A stretch of 64,000 bases of DNA from Owenia fusiformis (Eukaryota; Annelida; Polychaeta; Sabellida; Oweniidae), in the NCBI GenBank assembly GCA_903813345.2, contig CAIIXF020000011.1:6660571-6724570 (forward strand). Reading direction: 5' to 3'. The notes under the pieces are model-generated. The model made no database searches. It was not told the DNA's origin and saw only the letters and a program-made list of their open reading frames with translations. Shown here piece after piece: positions 45,232 to 55,650 of this stretch. The position numbers were made by a program, and so were the translations under genes. Positions within the stretch are counted from its first letter, which is position 1; the number at the start of each line of letters is the position of its first letter.

Positions 45232-48200
45232 CTATTGATAAGCATAAGGGGCAATATTGAAATGATAAAATGTCCACAAAGATGGGTTTTCACTGTCCTC
45301 CTCTGTGGTAATCTCTTGTCCTCTCTCAGACACCAATGGATTGCCAGTGCCTGGAGAAACAAATATTAAGTGGTCATCATTAGTTCAAGCTAATTAAATT
45401 GTGATACTCAGAAAAATACATTTATTTGAACAGTACATGTATACAGGTATGCTCTGATAAAGTCTTACCTTCAGAGAAAGACTCCTGAATGGGTCTGTAA
45501 CCAATAACCAAGGAAAACTCGTGTTGCCCCTCGTTATTTGATGCGCCTTCTGCTTGGCTCTCTCCATCAGTATTCTGAGAGTAAATTTTTGTGAAAACAT
45601 GTAATTCTAAAAAAGTTAAATCACACATTTTGTATGAATGCCTTTACACTCTTTTTAAAATTGTTTTTTTCTTTTGGTTTATCTCATGATTGTTCTGTAT
45701 GAAAAACTTATAGCCTCTGTATAATTTTTTACCAGTTTGGCTTATGAAGGACTTTTTGTTAAAAAATCATGAACTTATTTAAAACTAAATTTTAGAAGTT
45801 ACATGTATCTTTAAATACGTGAATATTCACACCAATGCCTAGAATTCATCATCACATGTTTTTTTGTTGAATTTCTTTTTAGAAAATTCAATGGTAAGGT
45901 AATATTTTAAACATAATAGATTATTTTTCAACCTAATAAGACAATCAACATTGGTTTATTTTGAATTGAAAGTCTATCTAGCATATTTAGATAAGATCAA
46001 TGTAGAAAAAGAATAGAATTTTTTTCAAAATGTTTTTGCACCCTAATGCCTGGGTCGCTGACTGGTGAATCGGAGCAAATGTGACACAAGCTTAAGTGTG
46101 ACACTAAAGGTGAAAAACAATATTGTTTTAAAAATATAAAAATAATTTTATCCTAACCTGGCTGGGAGAGTAACCATCCTCGTGTGTAGAATCACCATTG
46201 CTAGAGCTACCCTCTATGTCAGCATCTGATTGGTTTGTAGAACTATTACCAAGGACATTTTGGAAATTATTGGGCAAAAGACTTTGGACACTTTGATTGA
46301 AAGTTTGAGACCTTAGAGTACTAATAACATAGTCATGGCTATTGAGGATTGGATTCCCAGTAGGAACACTTAAATCATCTGGGCTAGGAAGGGTTTCATA
46401 CCTTATAGGGGTGCGAAAATCATATGGGTTATTTTTATTTGGGTTAATCAAAGTTTCATAATTGCTAGAAGCATCAAAATTATTTGGGTTATTCAAAGTT
46501 TCATAATTGCTTGAAGCATCAAAATTATTTGTATTATTTAAAGTTTCATAATTGCTAAAAGCATCAAAATTATTTGGGTTAATCAAAGTTTGATAATTGC
46601 TAAAAGCATCAAAATTATTTGGGTTAATCAAAGTTTGATAATTGCTAGAAGCATCAAAATTATTTCGGTTAATCAAAGTTTGATAATTGCTAGAAGCATC
46701 AAAATGATTTGGGTTATTCAAAGTTTCATAATTGCTAAAAGCATCAAAATTATTTGGGTTAATCAAAGTTTGATAATTGCTCGAAGCATCAAATTTATTT
46801 GGGTTAATCAATGTTTCATAATTGCTAAAAGCATCAAAATTATTTGGGTTAATCAAAGTTTCATAATTGCTAAAAGCATCAAAATTATTTGGGTTAATCA
46901 AAGTTTCATAATTGCTCGAAGCATCAAATTTATTTGGGTTAATCAATGTTTCATAATTGCTAGAAGCATCAAAATTATTTGTATTATTTAAAGTTTCATA
47001 ATTGCTTGAAGCATCAAAATTACTTGAAGCATCAAAATTATTTGTATTATTCAAAGTTTCATAATTGCTAAAAGCATCAAAATTATTTGGGTTAATCAAA
47101 GTTTCATAATTGCTTGAAGCATCAAAATTATTTGGGTTAATCAAAGTTTGATAATTGCTAGAAGCATCAAAATTATTTGGGTTAATCAAAGTTTGATAAT
47201 TGCTAGAAGCATCAAAATTATTTGGGTTAATCAAAGTTTGATAATTGCTAGAAGCATCAAAATTATTTGGGTTATTCAAAGTTTCATAATTGCTAAAAGC
47301 ATCAAAATTATTTGGGTTAATCAAAGTTTAATAATTGCTAGAAGCATCAAAATTATTTCGGTTAATCAAAGTTTGATAATTGCTAGAAGCATCAAAATGA
47401 TTTGGGTTATTCAAAGTTTCATAATTGCTAAAAGCATCAAAATTATTTGGGTTAATCAAAGTTTCATAATTGCTCGAAGCATCAAATTTATTTGGGTTAA
47501 TCAATGTTTCATAATTGCTAAAAGCATCAAAATTATTTGGGTTAATCAAAGTTTCATAATTGCTCGAAGCATCAAAATTATTTGGGTGAATCAAAGTTTC
47601 ATAATTGCTTGAAGCAACAAAATTATTTGGATTAATCAAAGTTTCATAATTGCTAGAAGCATCAAAATTATTTGTATTATTCAACGTTTCATAATTGCTT
47701 GAAGCATCAAAATTATTTGTATTATTCAAAGTTTCATAATTGCTAAAAGCATCAAAATTATTTGTATTATTCAAAGTTTCATAATTGCAAGAAGCATCAG
47801 AAATATTTGAACTATTCGCACTATCGGGCACTGAACTTGAGAGACCTGAATCACTTGGGGTATTTCTTGAGCTAAAATTTTCTGTTTTATTTCCTGTGTA
47901 TTTTCCAGTGGGCAGTGGGCTAGTTGGGTTAAGGTCAAGGACAGTAGTTGGGTAGTCTGAATCATCTGTGTTCCCTTCCTCTTCAGTGGTCTGCAAGTAT
48001 GTAAAAAAAGATGATCATTAAGTTAGTATGATCTTAGACGTAAGGGTTTAATCTGTTGTACTATAAAGGAAACAATAAAGCTGATGCGAGAAGGTAGTTA
48101 CTTATTTCACCACCAGGTGGCTCATTCGGGTCAGATAGCATGGCGGGTGCACTTCTTGTGATTTGTCTTTGACCTATGACTGCTGACCTATACCGGCGAT

Positions 48201-51200
48201 TACTAGAGTGCTGCTAACTCGATAAAAGGCTGGCGCTGGCTAGAATTGTCTATGGTTCTAGCCAGGATAAAGATACCAGTTCTTCAACTCGACAATGGGA
48301 AGAACTGCTCTACCGTAGTGACTAATATGTCATGATATGACATCTAAAGAGTCAATAAAAGATAATAATAATATAGTAGAAAGTTCCCTTTAACTTAAAT
48401 TACATCTGTTATAGTGGTTCAATTTTCATATAACCCTTATGTATCTAATAGTTATGCAAATTAAAATATGTCCGGTAAAAGCAATTAATGTTATCTGTCT
48501 AATACAAGAAAAGATATTTCCCTTTTTGTGATTTTGTAACATGGGGTCTATGGGGAATCAACCTGAATGAGAAGTCACATTTTTAAAAAAATTAAATTTT
48601 CAAAGTTGATAAACAATTTTTCAAACCACATATCTAGATGTACTTTTACATGCAGATTTCAAATATGACATCTCTTTGACTGAATTTTGAATATTTAATG
48701 ACGTAAATCAAGATTATTTCTACTCGCATCTAGCCTATTTACTTGTGACATTCCGTCTTGCCTAAAGGTTGACTTATATCAACAGAACTCTGACATATGT
48801 GACATCATTATTATAGGTACAGCTGACATATGTGACATCATTATAGGTACATCACTGCTAAATACATGAAATATCTCTCTCATATATTGGAAATGATAGG
48901 CTTCAAGAATCGTCTCTTTGAGGCCATTTCTAGGCCATTTCTAGGTAATGTTTCAGCATATGTTAAACTTACCACATCATCATTCTTTCCAATTATTGGC
49001 TCTTTTGTGCCAACCTCAAAATCATGAAAAAGTTCAAGCTCATCTTCTGGAAGAAAGTTTACTAGTGGTTAGCTAATCTTAAGGTAACTAAAACTGAGGC
49101 CCAAACTAATATCATCAAGTTAATATCATTTGGTGTCAAATGAAAGATCTATGTACATATCAATATATGGAAAATACTGGGGTAATGGAAAATAAGAAAT
49201 TAACTTGAATGTGAGTTCTGTACAGCTGTAAATATGTCATGAACTCTTGATCATACATTTTAATATTGAGATAGATCTTCTATATACAGTGTTGTTCTTA
49301 AGATGTTCCTAAAGAATAGCTAATATTATGTAACACATACCCAACTCAGGGAGATGACCATCAGATCCTTGTGCCTGATATACTTCTTCATCCTGTATAT
49401 CATCACCATGGTATTCTATGACATCACTTTGACTGAACTTTGAATATTTAATAAATCGTAAGACGTAATAAGACGTAAATCAAGATTATTTCTACTCGCA
49501 TCTAGCCTATTTACTTGTGACATTCCGTCTTGCCTAAAGGTTGACTTATATCAACAGAACTCTGACATATGTGACATCATTATTATAGGTACAGCTGACA
49601 TATGTGACATCATTATAGGTACATCACTGCTAAATACATGTACACATAAAGTGAAGAAATATCTCTCTCATATATTGGAAATGATAGGCTTCAAGAATCG
49701 TCTCTTTGAGGCCATTTCTAGGTAATGTTTCAGCATATGTTAAACTTACCACATCATCATTCTTTCCAATTATTGGCTTTTTTGTGCCAACCTCAAAATC
49801 ATGAAAAAGTTCAAGCTCATCTTCTGGAAGAAAGTTTACTAGTGGTTAGCTAAGGTAAGGTAACTAAAACTGAGGCCCAAACTAATATCATCAAGTAAAT
49901 ATCATTTGGTGTCAAATGAAAGATCTATGTACATATCAATATATGGAAAATACTGGGGTAATGGAAAATAAGAAATTAACTTGAATATGAGTTCTGTACA
50001 GCTGTAAATATGTCATGAACTCTTGATCATACATTTTAATATTGAGATAGATCTTCTATATACAGTGTTGTTCTTAAGATGTTCCTAAAGAATAGCTAGT
50101 ATTATGAAACACATACCCAACTCAGTGAGATGACCATCAGATCCTTGTGCCTGATATACTTCTTCATCCTGTATATCATCACCATGGTATTCTGTGTCTC
50201 GATTCATTGTCACAGCTTCAGTATCTTTTTTCTGCAGTAAAGAAATACTATAGGATATTGTTACTTCACGTTATTTCATGTCCTACTCGAGTAGAACTAC
50301 TTACGATATGAAGTGGAATGCATCGCTTCTGATGTATTTTTCATAATAAAAAAATTTCAAAAAAAGTTCAAAAAAAATACTAGAAGACCTAACATATTTT
50401 GCCATGCACTGTGCCTATGCATTTGGCAATTCAGTAGTAAATTTTCTCTTGAAAAAATAAAACTTCCAAAGGAGTGGTATCGATATGGAAAACTGAATTC
50501 AACAATGTTTTTCTCTTAAACCAATCATTGAAAACATTCTGTAAAAACACGGTATTTTATGTAATGTTGACTGATTGACAACAATTTAATGCAAAAATTA
50601 TTTAGAAATATTTTATATAACTGTTTTTGTTAACATTTTTTTGTATTTTTAGTGCAATTGTTTTCGCTCCTTTCTACCAATTCTTGAGAATGAAATAAAA
50701 TGTCTTTCCGAACCATGTTGGAACAAAATAGCATATACAACATGTTTTTAGACCTCTCAATATTATAGTTATACAAAGGAATTTTTGGTTGATTTTAAAA
50801 AAGTTTTCAAAAAATTAAAACAAAATCCCCCCAAAATAGATAAAAATCAAGATAAACCTTTTATTTCATTAACAAGATACTTTTTTAAAATCAACCAAAA
50901 TTTCCTTTGTACAATTACAATATTGAGAAACCTAAACATGTTGCGTTTATGTCGTTTTGTTCCAATGAGGTTCGGAAAGATGTTTCATTTCACTCTTGAA
51001 ACATGATACCGAGAACAAAACAAGTGTTTGATGTGTTTTCTAAAACAATATTGATGAAAGTATATATGTATTTTTCAAATTATATTGTTATTTAGACTAA
51101 GTTCACACCAGTTGCATATTGAGACTGGGAGGCATTGTAAACCTGCCCCTAAACCTCTAAATGAGAGAAAATGTTCGACATGTAATTCTATTGAAGACGA

Positions 51201-53726
51201 AGAACACTTTCTCATAAAATGTAAAAAATATGTAACTCTTAGAGAATGTTTGTTTTCAAAATTAAAAGAAATTATTCCAAGTTTTGATTGTGATGACCCA
51301 GATATTTTTAAAAGGTTAATGGCTACTGAACACTTGACTGTTCAATTACACATTGGAAAGTTTATATATCATGGATTCAAAATTTAAGTGTATATGTTTA
51401 ATAGTGTGCATCACACTGTATAATTATTATTATTACCACCTTGCCGGGCCAGTTCTAGGGGTTTTAGTGCTAGTTTAGAAGGCGTTTATTTTACTATATC
51501 GACCTGAGAAATGTGTGACGTCATAGTGGTGGTCCATATGGACCGGTCTAGAATATATTCTGGACCGGCAATTTTCCCCGGGAAATTAGATATCGTTCAA
51601 TGCGTAAGATTTTCTTGCTGTTTCAGTCCTGGTCGTTAACGGTGGTAATAATACTAATAACGTCATTTCTGCGAGCAATATAGTGAAATATTGGACCTTG
51701 GGCCTTCGGCCCTCGGTCCAATATTTCACTATATCGCCCTTAGAAATGACGTTATTGTACTATTATTTGTAGTTAGAATAGTTGTAGTAGTAGTTTGTAG
51801 TGTTTTAGTGACTAATGTATCATTTAACTGATATAAATTGTCAATAAAAGATATAATAATATCATTCAAAAGATGACCATTTAATTGACGATGTGTTTAA
51901 TTGTCAGATTTCTTTATGACTGGTTTAAGAGAAACGTGTGTTCAAAAAGTTCTTCATATCAATACCACTCCCCCCCTCCATCCATTTTGTACGATCACCA
52001 GGCGTGTAAATGTGTGCTCAATAACTGTGGGATGACAGAGGAAATGACCATATATAGAAAGTTGTCTGTATTATGGCAATGAACTTTGAGTGGCTCAGTG
52101 AGTTCAGAGATTTATTATCCCATCGAACGAAGTTCGGAGGGATATAGGGAACGCCTCCGTCCGTCCGTCCGTCCGTCCGTCCGTACGTCCGTCCGTCCGT
52201 ACGTACGTCCGTCCGTCCCTCCGTACGTACGTCCGTCCGTCCGTACGTACATCCGTCCGCCCGTCCGTCCGGGCAATAACTCAAATACCGTTGGCCCAAT
52301 TTTGTTCATATTTTGTACACATATACCCTATGGGGGTAGAAGTTCTGCTCGAAAGCCGATTTTCAAAATGGCCGCACATTTCAAAATGGCGGCCATTTTA
52401 GTGTCGATTTTACAGTAATTTAGGTGTAATATGTAAAACTGTAATAGCAATATGTTTTAAATGTAAGAAAATTAAAAAGGACATTAATAATGCTACAAAT
52501 GTAGATATTAAAGAAGCACATGGCAGCCATCTTGAAAAATGGCAGCCTTTACTCGTCATTTTACGATTTTTGCTATAACTCAAAAAATAGTGGAGCGATT
52601 TTGTTCATATTTGGTATGTGAATACTATAAGCATTGCACACTGTCTAAAAACACTTTTGGTAGAAGGCGGTCATTTTGAAAAATGGCCGCCATTTTAACG
52701 TATTTTACTATAACACGAAAAGTAGTGGAGCGATTTTGTTTATATTTGGTATGTGAATACTATAAGCATGGCACACTGTCCTATGACACTTTTGGTAGAA
52801 GGCGGGCATTTTGAAAAAAAAATTGAAAAATGGCCGCCATTTTAACGTATTTTACTATAACTCGAAAAGTAGTGGAGCGATTTTGTTCATATTTGATATG
52901 TGAATACTTTAAGCATGGCACATTGTCTAATAAAACTTTGGGGAGTAGTTGGCCATTTTGAAAAATGGCCACCATTTTTATGTGTGTAATTTTACAAGTA
53001 CGTGTGAGATTTTTCAAAAATTTTAGAGGTGGCTACTTAAAAGCATATTATTTCTTCTGATGACAACTTGGCTAGTGAGCAACCATTTTGAAAATGGTGG
53101 CCTTTCTGGTGTGTTGTTTTATGATATTTGCTATTCGTTTGTAAAAATGCCAGCCATTTCTGTTCGATGGGATTCGCTACGCTTTGGCGTTGCTGTTGTT
53201 CTGGTTGTAAACTGAAAGAGTGAAGATGAAGCTCTCTTTTAAGAAATCAAGTTGAACACATACAAAATGTACTAATTTATAAATTACTTGTATAAATTTT
53301 TGAAAACTAATTTGTGAATGATGCAAGGACAACTGGGTATTTACAACTTCCTGTCTTTGAAAATAGATATGGTTCTGCCAGTTCAACTAGGGTTATACTG
53401 GTATAGTATTGCTCCCAAATGATTTTGAATGGAGTACTGTTGGGGGAGGATTTTCCGTCTTAGAAATTCTGAAAGGTCTAACTTTTTTAATAAAGAAATA
53501 TTCCATTTGACTTTGGAATTTTCTAGAAATCTACGAAATCAATGTACATTCAAATGTTATTTATTATGATTATTAGGATATTTATTGAGTTAAGTTGAAA
53601 TCAAATATTGAATAGGTATATTCATCGTCAATTTAAATCTGAAACTTGAACTTTGTACAACATATTTTTACAAAATTTAATGAATAAAACACAAGCAAAA
53701 CTTACCACATGTAAGATTGCTGCCAT
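45232..53726 (-). CDS. Gene B: Asn/Ser-repeat acidic protein, multi-exon, with an in-frame stop
   Basis: Exons by minus-strand splice sites: 1, 53706-53726 (ATG, 7 codons); 2, 50305-50328; 3, 50117-50231; 4, 49750-49823 or the near-identical 48973-49046; 5, 46158-47990; 6, 45469-45574; 7, 45232-45350 (TAG). Phases join without conflict to 2292 nt, 763 residues apart from a TAA at 47328-47330 in the repeat exon. Exons 3-7 match gene A exons 3-6 in sequence and phase, though gene A joins exons 4 and 5. The product is acidic, low-complexity, without signal peptide or membrane segment. The C-terminus holds a conserved block (GNPLVSE…WTFYHFNIAP). Exons 1 and 2 are less certain; a homologue of gene A exon 2 was not found. 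Function unknown. The TAA could mean pseudogene, a truncated allele, readthrough or sequencing error. Confidence 0.7.
46158..47990 (-). CDS. Gene B repeat exon (1833 nt, phase 0 at both ends)
   Basis: The acceptor ATACTTGCAG precedes ACC; the donor is CAG|GTTAGG. The length is an exact multiple of three. It opens with a segment matching gene A (TTEEEGNTDDSDYPTTV; SPLPTG; PSDSGLSS), then about 30 copies of a 15-residue unit NPNNFDASSNYETLI, then a non-repeat tail ending EDGYSPSQ. Asn and Ser dominate; the unit has Phe, Tyr and Leu at fixed positions, as in proteins that assemble by regularly spaced aromatic 'stickers', but this is inference. A single CAA-to-TAA change in one unit stops the frame at 47328-47330. 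The frame is otherwise open in both halves. Confidence 0.75.
46430..47800 (-). repeat. 45-bp coding minisatellite, about 30 copies, with higher-order duplication
   Basis: The 45-bp unit encodes 15 residues. Variant units (NRNNFD, NPNHFD, NPNKFD, NTNNFD) recur in the same order in two blocks (about 46570-46960 and 47320-47580), so multi-unit segments were duplicated. One unit carries a 6-residue extra (FDASSNFDASS). Indels respect the reading frame, a sign that the array has evolved under coding constraint. Confidence 0.8.
48083..48770 (-). repeat. R2 copy carrying a retroposed 3' tail
   Basis: Inverted match to 1430-1830: CACCAGGTGGCTCATTC at one end, ATATTTCCCTTTTTGTG…, TCAAAGTTGATAAAC and TTTCTACTCGCATCTAGCC at the other. 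About 240 bases (48130-48372) absent from the other copy are inserted. They end GTCAATAAAAGATAATAATA, which matches the end at 51838-51862 and resembles a LINE or SINE tail. Confidence 0.5.
48667..50170 (-). repeat. Tandem duplication of about 0.76 kb inside gene B
   Basis: Unit 1 (48667-49417) and unit 2 (49418-50170) match almost throughout, including exon 4 and most of exon 3. The join at 49417/49418 cuts exon 3 of the downstream copy, so that copy lacks its acceptor. The junction lies in an R2 fragment (GACATC-CTTTGACTGAA at 48667 and 49418), suggesting recombination using this repeat. Exon 4 copies (48973-49046, 49750-49823) differ at one base, Glu versus Lys in GTK(E/K)PII. Confidence 0.8.
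50650..51040. mobile_element. Foldback element, diverged arms
   Basis: CTTTCCGAACCATGTTGGAAC (50703) and CAAAGGAATTTTTGGTTGAT (50775) pair with ATCAACCAAAATTTCCTTTG (50890) and GTTCCAATGAGGTTCGGAAAG (near 50960). Arms are about 150 bases with a ~70-base spacer. Arm divergence shows age. It lies in intron 1 of gene B. A frame at 50785-51006 is a by-product. Confidence 0.6.
51085..51387 (+). pseudogene. C-terminal fragment of a non-LTR retrotransposon ORF
   Basis: About 95 codons reading RLSSHQLHIETGRH, then a zinc-finger-like CSTCN…EHFLIKC and YVTLRECLF, ending in a stop. This combination is typical of the C-terminal tail after the reverse transcriptase of several invertebrate LINE families. 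The frame has no in-frame ATG of its own and no RT upstream, so it is a 5'-truncated copy. Its 3' UTR seems to continue to about 51865 (ending GTCAATAAAAGATATAATAA), interrupted by the hairpin element at 51421-51768. Confidence 0.6.
51421..51768. mobile_element. Bipartite hairpin element (unit 3, reversed)
   Basis: An interval bounded by ATTATTATTACCACC and GGTGGTAATAAT contains GTGTGACGTCATAGTGG (perfect CRE) and TGGTCCATATGGACCGG. A hairpin follows with stem AATAACGTCATTTCT / AGAAATGACGTTATT and ATAGTGAAATATTGGACC / GGTCCAATATTTCACTAT, loop TTGGGCCTTCGGCCCTCGG. The same two-part plan as units 1 and 2 but in reverse order, inserted in the LINE 3' end. Confidence 0.6.
52020..52120 (+). repeat. 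R1 fragment at the edge of a minisatellite element
   Basis: GGGATGACAGAGGAAATGAC and CCATATATAGAAAG, then GTGAGTTCAGAGATTTATTA match the CRE/TATA core and following part of R1, with the CRE deleted to TGACA. The element at 52121 starts exactly where R1 homology stops. Confidence 0.5.
52121..53172. mobile_element. 1.05-kb element with ATCCCATCGAAC ends, microsatellite and internal tandem repeats
   Basis: Ends ATCCCATCGAAC and GTTCGATGGGAT are exact inverted 12-mers. Inside: a (CCGT)n/(ACGT) microsatellite at 52151-52272; three to four copies of a 135-147-bp unit with GCGATTTTGTTCATATTTGG and AAAATGGCCGCCATTTTAACG; R1 sequence resumes at 53205. A related inverted segment lies at 55290-55650, and a right-end fragment (GTTCGTTGGGATTTGCTAC) at 42760. 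Frames rich in Arg-Pro-Ser-Val come from the microsatellite and are not genes. Confidence 0.65.
53205..53275 (+). repeat. R1 end fragment
   Basis: AAACTGAAAGAGTGAAGATGAAGCTCTCTTTTAAGAA matches the right end of R1. Together with 52020-52120 this shows the minisatellite element inserted into an R1 copy. Confidence 0.55.
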
Positions 53727-53745
53727 TTTAAGTAAAAGTAATAAG

Positions 53746-53757
53746 TACGCATGCGCA
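53746..53757 (-). promoter_or_regulatory. NRF-1-like site upstream of gene B
   Basis: TGCGCATGCGTA on the minus strand, 20 nt before the ATG at 53726. A near-identical site stands 12 nt before the gene A ATG. Both are followed by CTT and a short AT-rich leader, suggesting a shared TATA-less promoter. Confidence 0.45.
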
Positions 53758-54118
53758 GACCTAAGAACACTATTGTATCCCTCCGAGTGGAATTTTCTAG
53801 AAATCTGTTTAAAACTGAATATAGTTCCTGAAAGTGCTCTGTAGCAGGATCATCTTGACTGAAAATGTGGTAGTGATGCACATTGAATTGTTGACATGTT
53901 GGTTAAGTATGTATTATGATAAAAATGACATTAAAAACTTGTTATAAGAAGATTGGAACATACAGTACAAAATGTACTGTATGACCAGATTCATACGCCC
54001 CTTTCTAAGAAATTTGAATAAATGGCGGGAACAGTAGGTCAGAACTTTTGATTTTCACGACTTAATCTTATTCAAATTTTTATCACTGGTATCATATTGT
54101 TTTTTACATGATATATCT

Positions 54119-54330
54119 CAGGGGCAGATCTGGGAATCAACAAGGGGGGGCCCAAATTTCAACTCAGAGAAAAAGACGGCCGCGCTTGTGCGGAAAAAAA
54201 ATTTGGGCCCATTTTCTTCAAAATTTGGCCTGAAATTAAAAAATATGGCCTTAAAAGGCCCAGTAATGACCAAAAAGGCCCACTTTTTTGGGCCTGAAGG
54301 CCTTTTTTGGCCCAAATTTTTTTTCTGAAA
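54119..54330. mobile_element. R3-family TIR element, copy 2
   Basis: CAGGGGCAGATCTGGGAATC, a run of G, TTTGGGCCCATTTTCTTC and AAATTTGGCCTGAAATTAAA follow the 16084-16263 copy closely. The right end is replaced by a GGCC-rich tract ending GGCCCAAATTTTTT. Confidence 0.55.
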
Positions 54331-54439
54331 GCTCGAAATATTATTTTATTTAACTGGTTAACTCATTAAAGGAGATGCTGAAATAACAGTTTTTGAAAAT
54401 AAAGAGAACAGAAATTGTTTGTGGCAGTTTCAAGCAAGT

Positions 54440-54580
54440 TGATCTTGGTGTACGTCATTAAATATTCAAAATTCAGTCAAAGTGATGTCATATTTGAAAT
54501 CTACATGTAAAAATACATCTAAAAATATGGTTTCGAAATTTGTTTATCAACTTTGAAAATTTAATATTTTTTGCTGCTTG
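54440..54580 (+). repeat. R2 fragment
   Basis: AAAATTCAGTCAAAGTGATG, then TGAAATCTACATGTAAAAAT and TTTATCAACTTTGAAAATTT match the start of R2 at 1430. Confidence 0.6.
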
Positions 54581-55289
54581 AAACTGTAAACGTTTATACA
54601 CTCTATTCCACACTGTATAGAAATAAAATAACTTACACTATAAGTAACTCTGAGCCAATCATTGCATAGAAAAAACTTTATGCACTGTTTATAAGATTCA
54701 CTGAGACAAGTGGGTCAATACTTCGTGTACTTTATGTGCTCTCACACAATTACCTTCCCTTGCATAAAGTTGCTGTACAGTTATATGTAACTGAATATTG
54801 TATATTCATCACAAACAACCTTAGCAAAATGATGGTTTGACGAAATGGACGGTTCGCTAAAACCAATTAACCAGGCAATTCAGGCCAATTTGGAAAGAAA
54901 CTAGATAGCGTGATAGCGAATGAGGATAGTAAGTGAAATATATTTTGCAAAGGTCAGCTTGTAAACTACTGGGTAACCCTAAATGATGAGAAATATGTAC
55001 AAAATATGTTTTGCATGATTTATTCATATCCCAATGATTTAACTCCTTCACTGCATCTAATAAGGTATATACAGTAGATACTAATTACGGGACATTTAGG
55101 AATTAAGTGACTAGACCAAAGCAAGCATGTTTGAGATTTTAATGATTTTAAATAAATTACCACTTCATTATTTGCTTTTAGACATTCAATCAGTTTTATT
55201 TGTCCAACAAACCATATTCACAATTGTTCAATCCAACAAAAGATTAGGGGATAAGCTATAGAGACCCCTCCATTTGTCCGTCCATCCAT
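54581..55289. other. No gene recognised; intergenic between genes A and B
   Basis: AT-rich, short frames only. It lies upstream of gene B's first exon. Confidence 0.35.
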
Positions 55290-55650
55290 CCTTCAACTAG
55301 ACAACAGCAACACCAAAGTGTAGCAAATCCCATCGAACAGCCATGGCTGGCATTTTTTTACAAACAAAGTATACCAAAATGGCCACCTTCTACCAAAAGT
55401 GTCATTAGACAGTGTGCCACGCTTATAGTATTCACGCATCAAATATGAACAAAATCGCTCTACAACTTTTCGAGTTATAGTAAAATACGTTAAAATGACG
55501 GCCATTTTTCAAAATGGCCGCCTTCTACCAGAAGAGTCATTAGACAGTGTGCCATGCTTATAGTATTCATATACCAAATATGAACAAAATCGCTCGACTA
55601 CTTTTCGAGTTACAGCAAAAATCGTAAAATAACGAGTAAAGGCCGCCATA
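55290..55650. repeat. Inverted, shortened copy of the 52-kb minisatellite element
   Basis: Opposite-strand match: AGCAAATCCCATCGAACAGC at one end, then two tandem units with CCAAATATGAACAAAATCGC and GCCACTTTT/GCCGCCTTCTACC at a 136-bp spacing. The microsatellite and the other end are missing. The two copies face each other about 2.1 kb apart across gene B's first exon. Confidence 0.6.

Noticed and set aside
46590-47612. Plus-strand Ile/Lys-rich repeat frames opposite gene B's repeat exon
   Set aside because: They are shadows of the 45-bp coding repeat. Splice sites, conserved flanks and paralogy all support the minus strand.
48130-48372. tRNA-derived SINE head (GGTTCTAGCC as a B box)
   Set aside because: The B-box match is weak and no A box at the right distance could be defended. 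Only the shared 3' tail is reported.
52086-52418. Arg-Pro-Ser-Val / Thr-Asp-Gly-Arg repeat proteins
   Set aside because: These are translations of the (CCGT)n microsatellite, a frequent false gene in marine invertebrate genomes.
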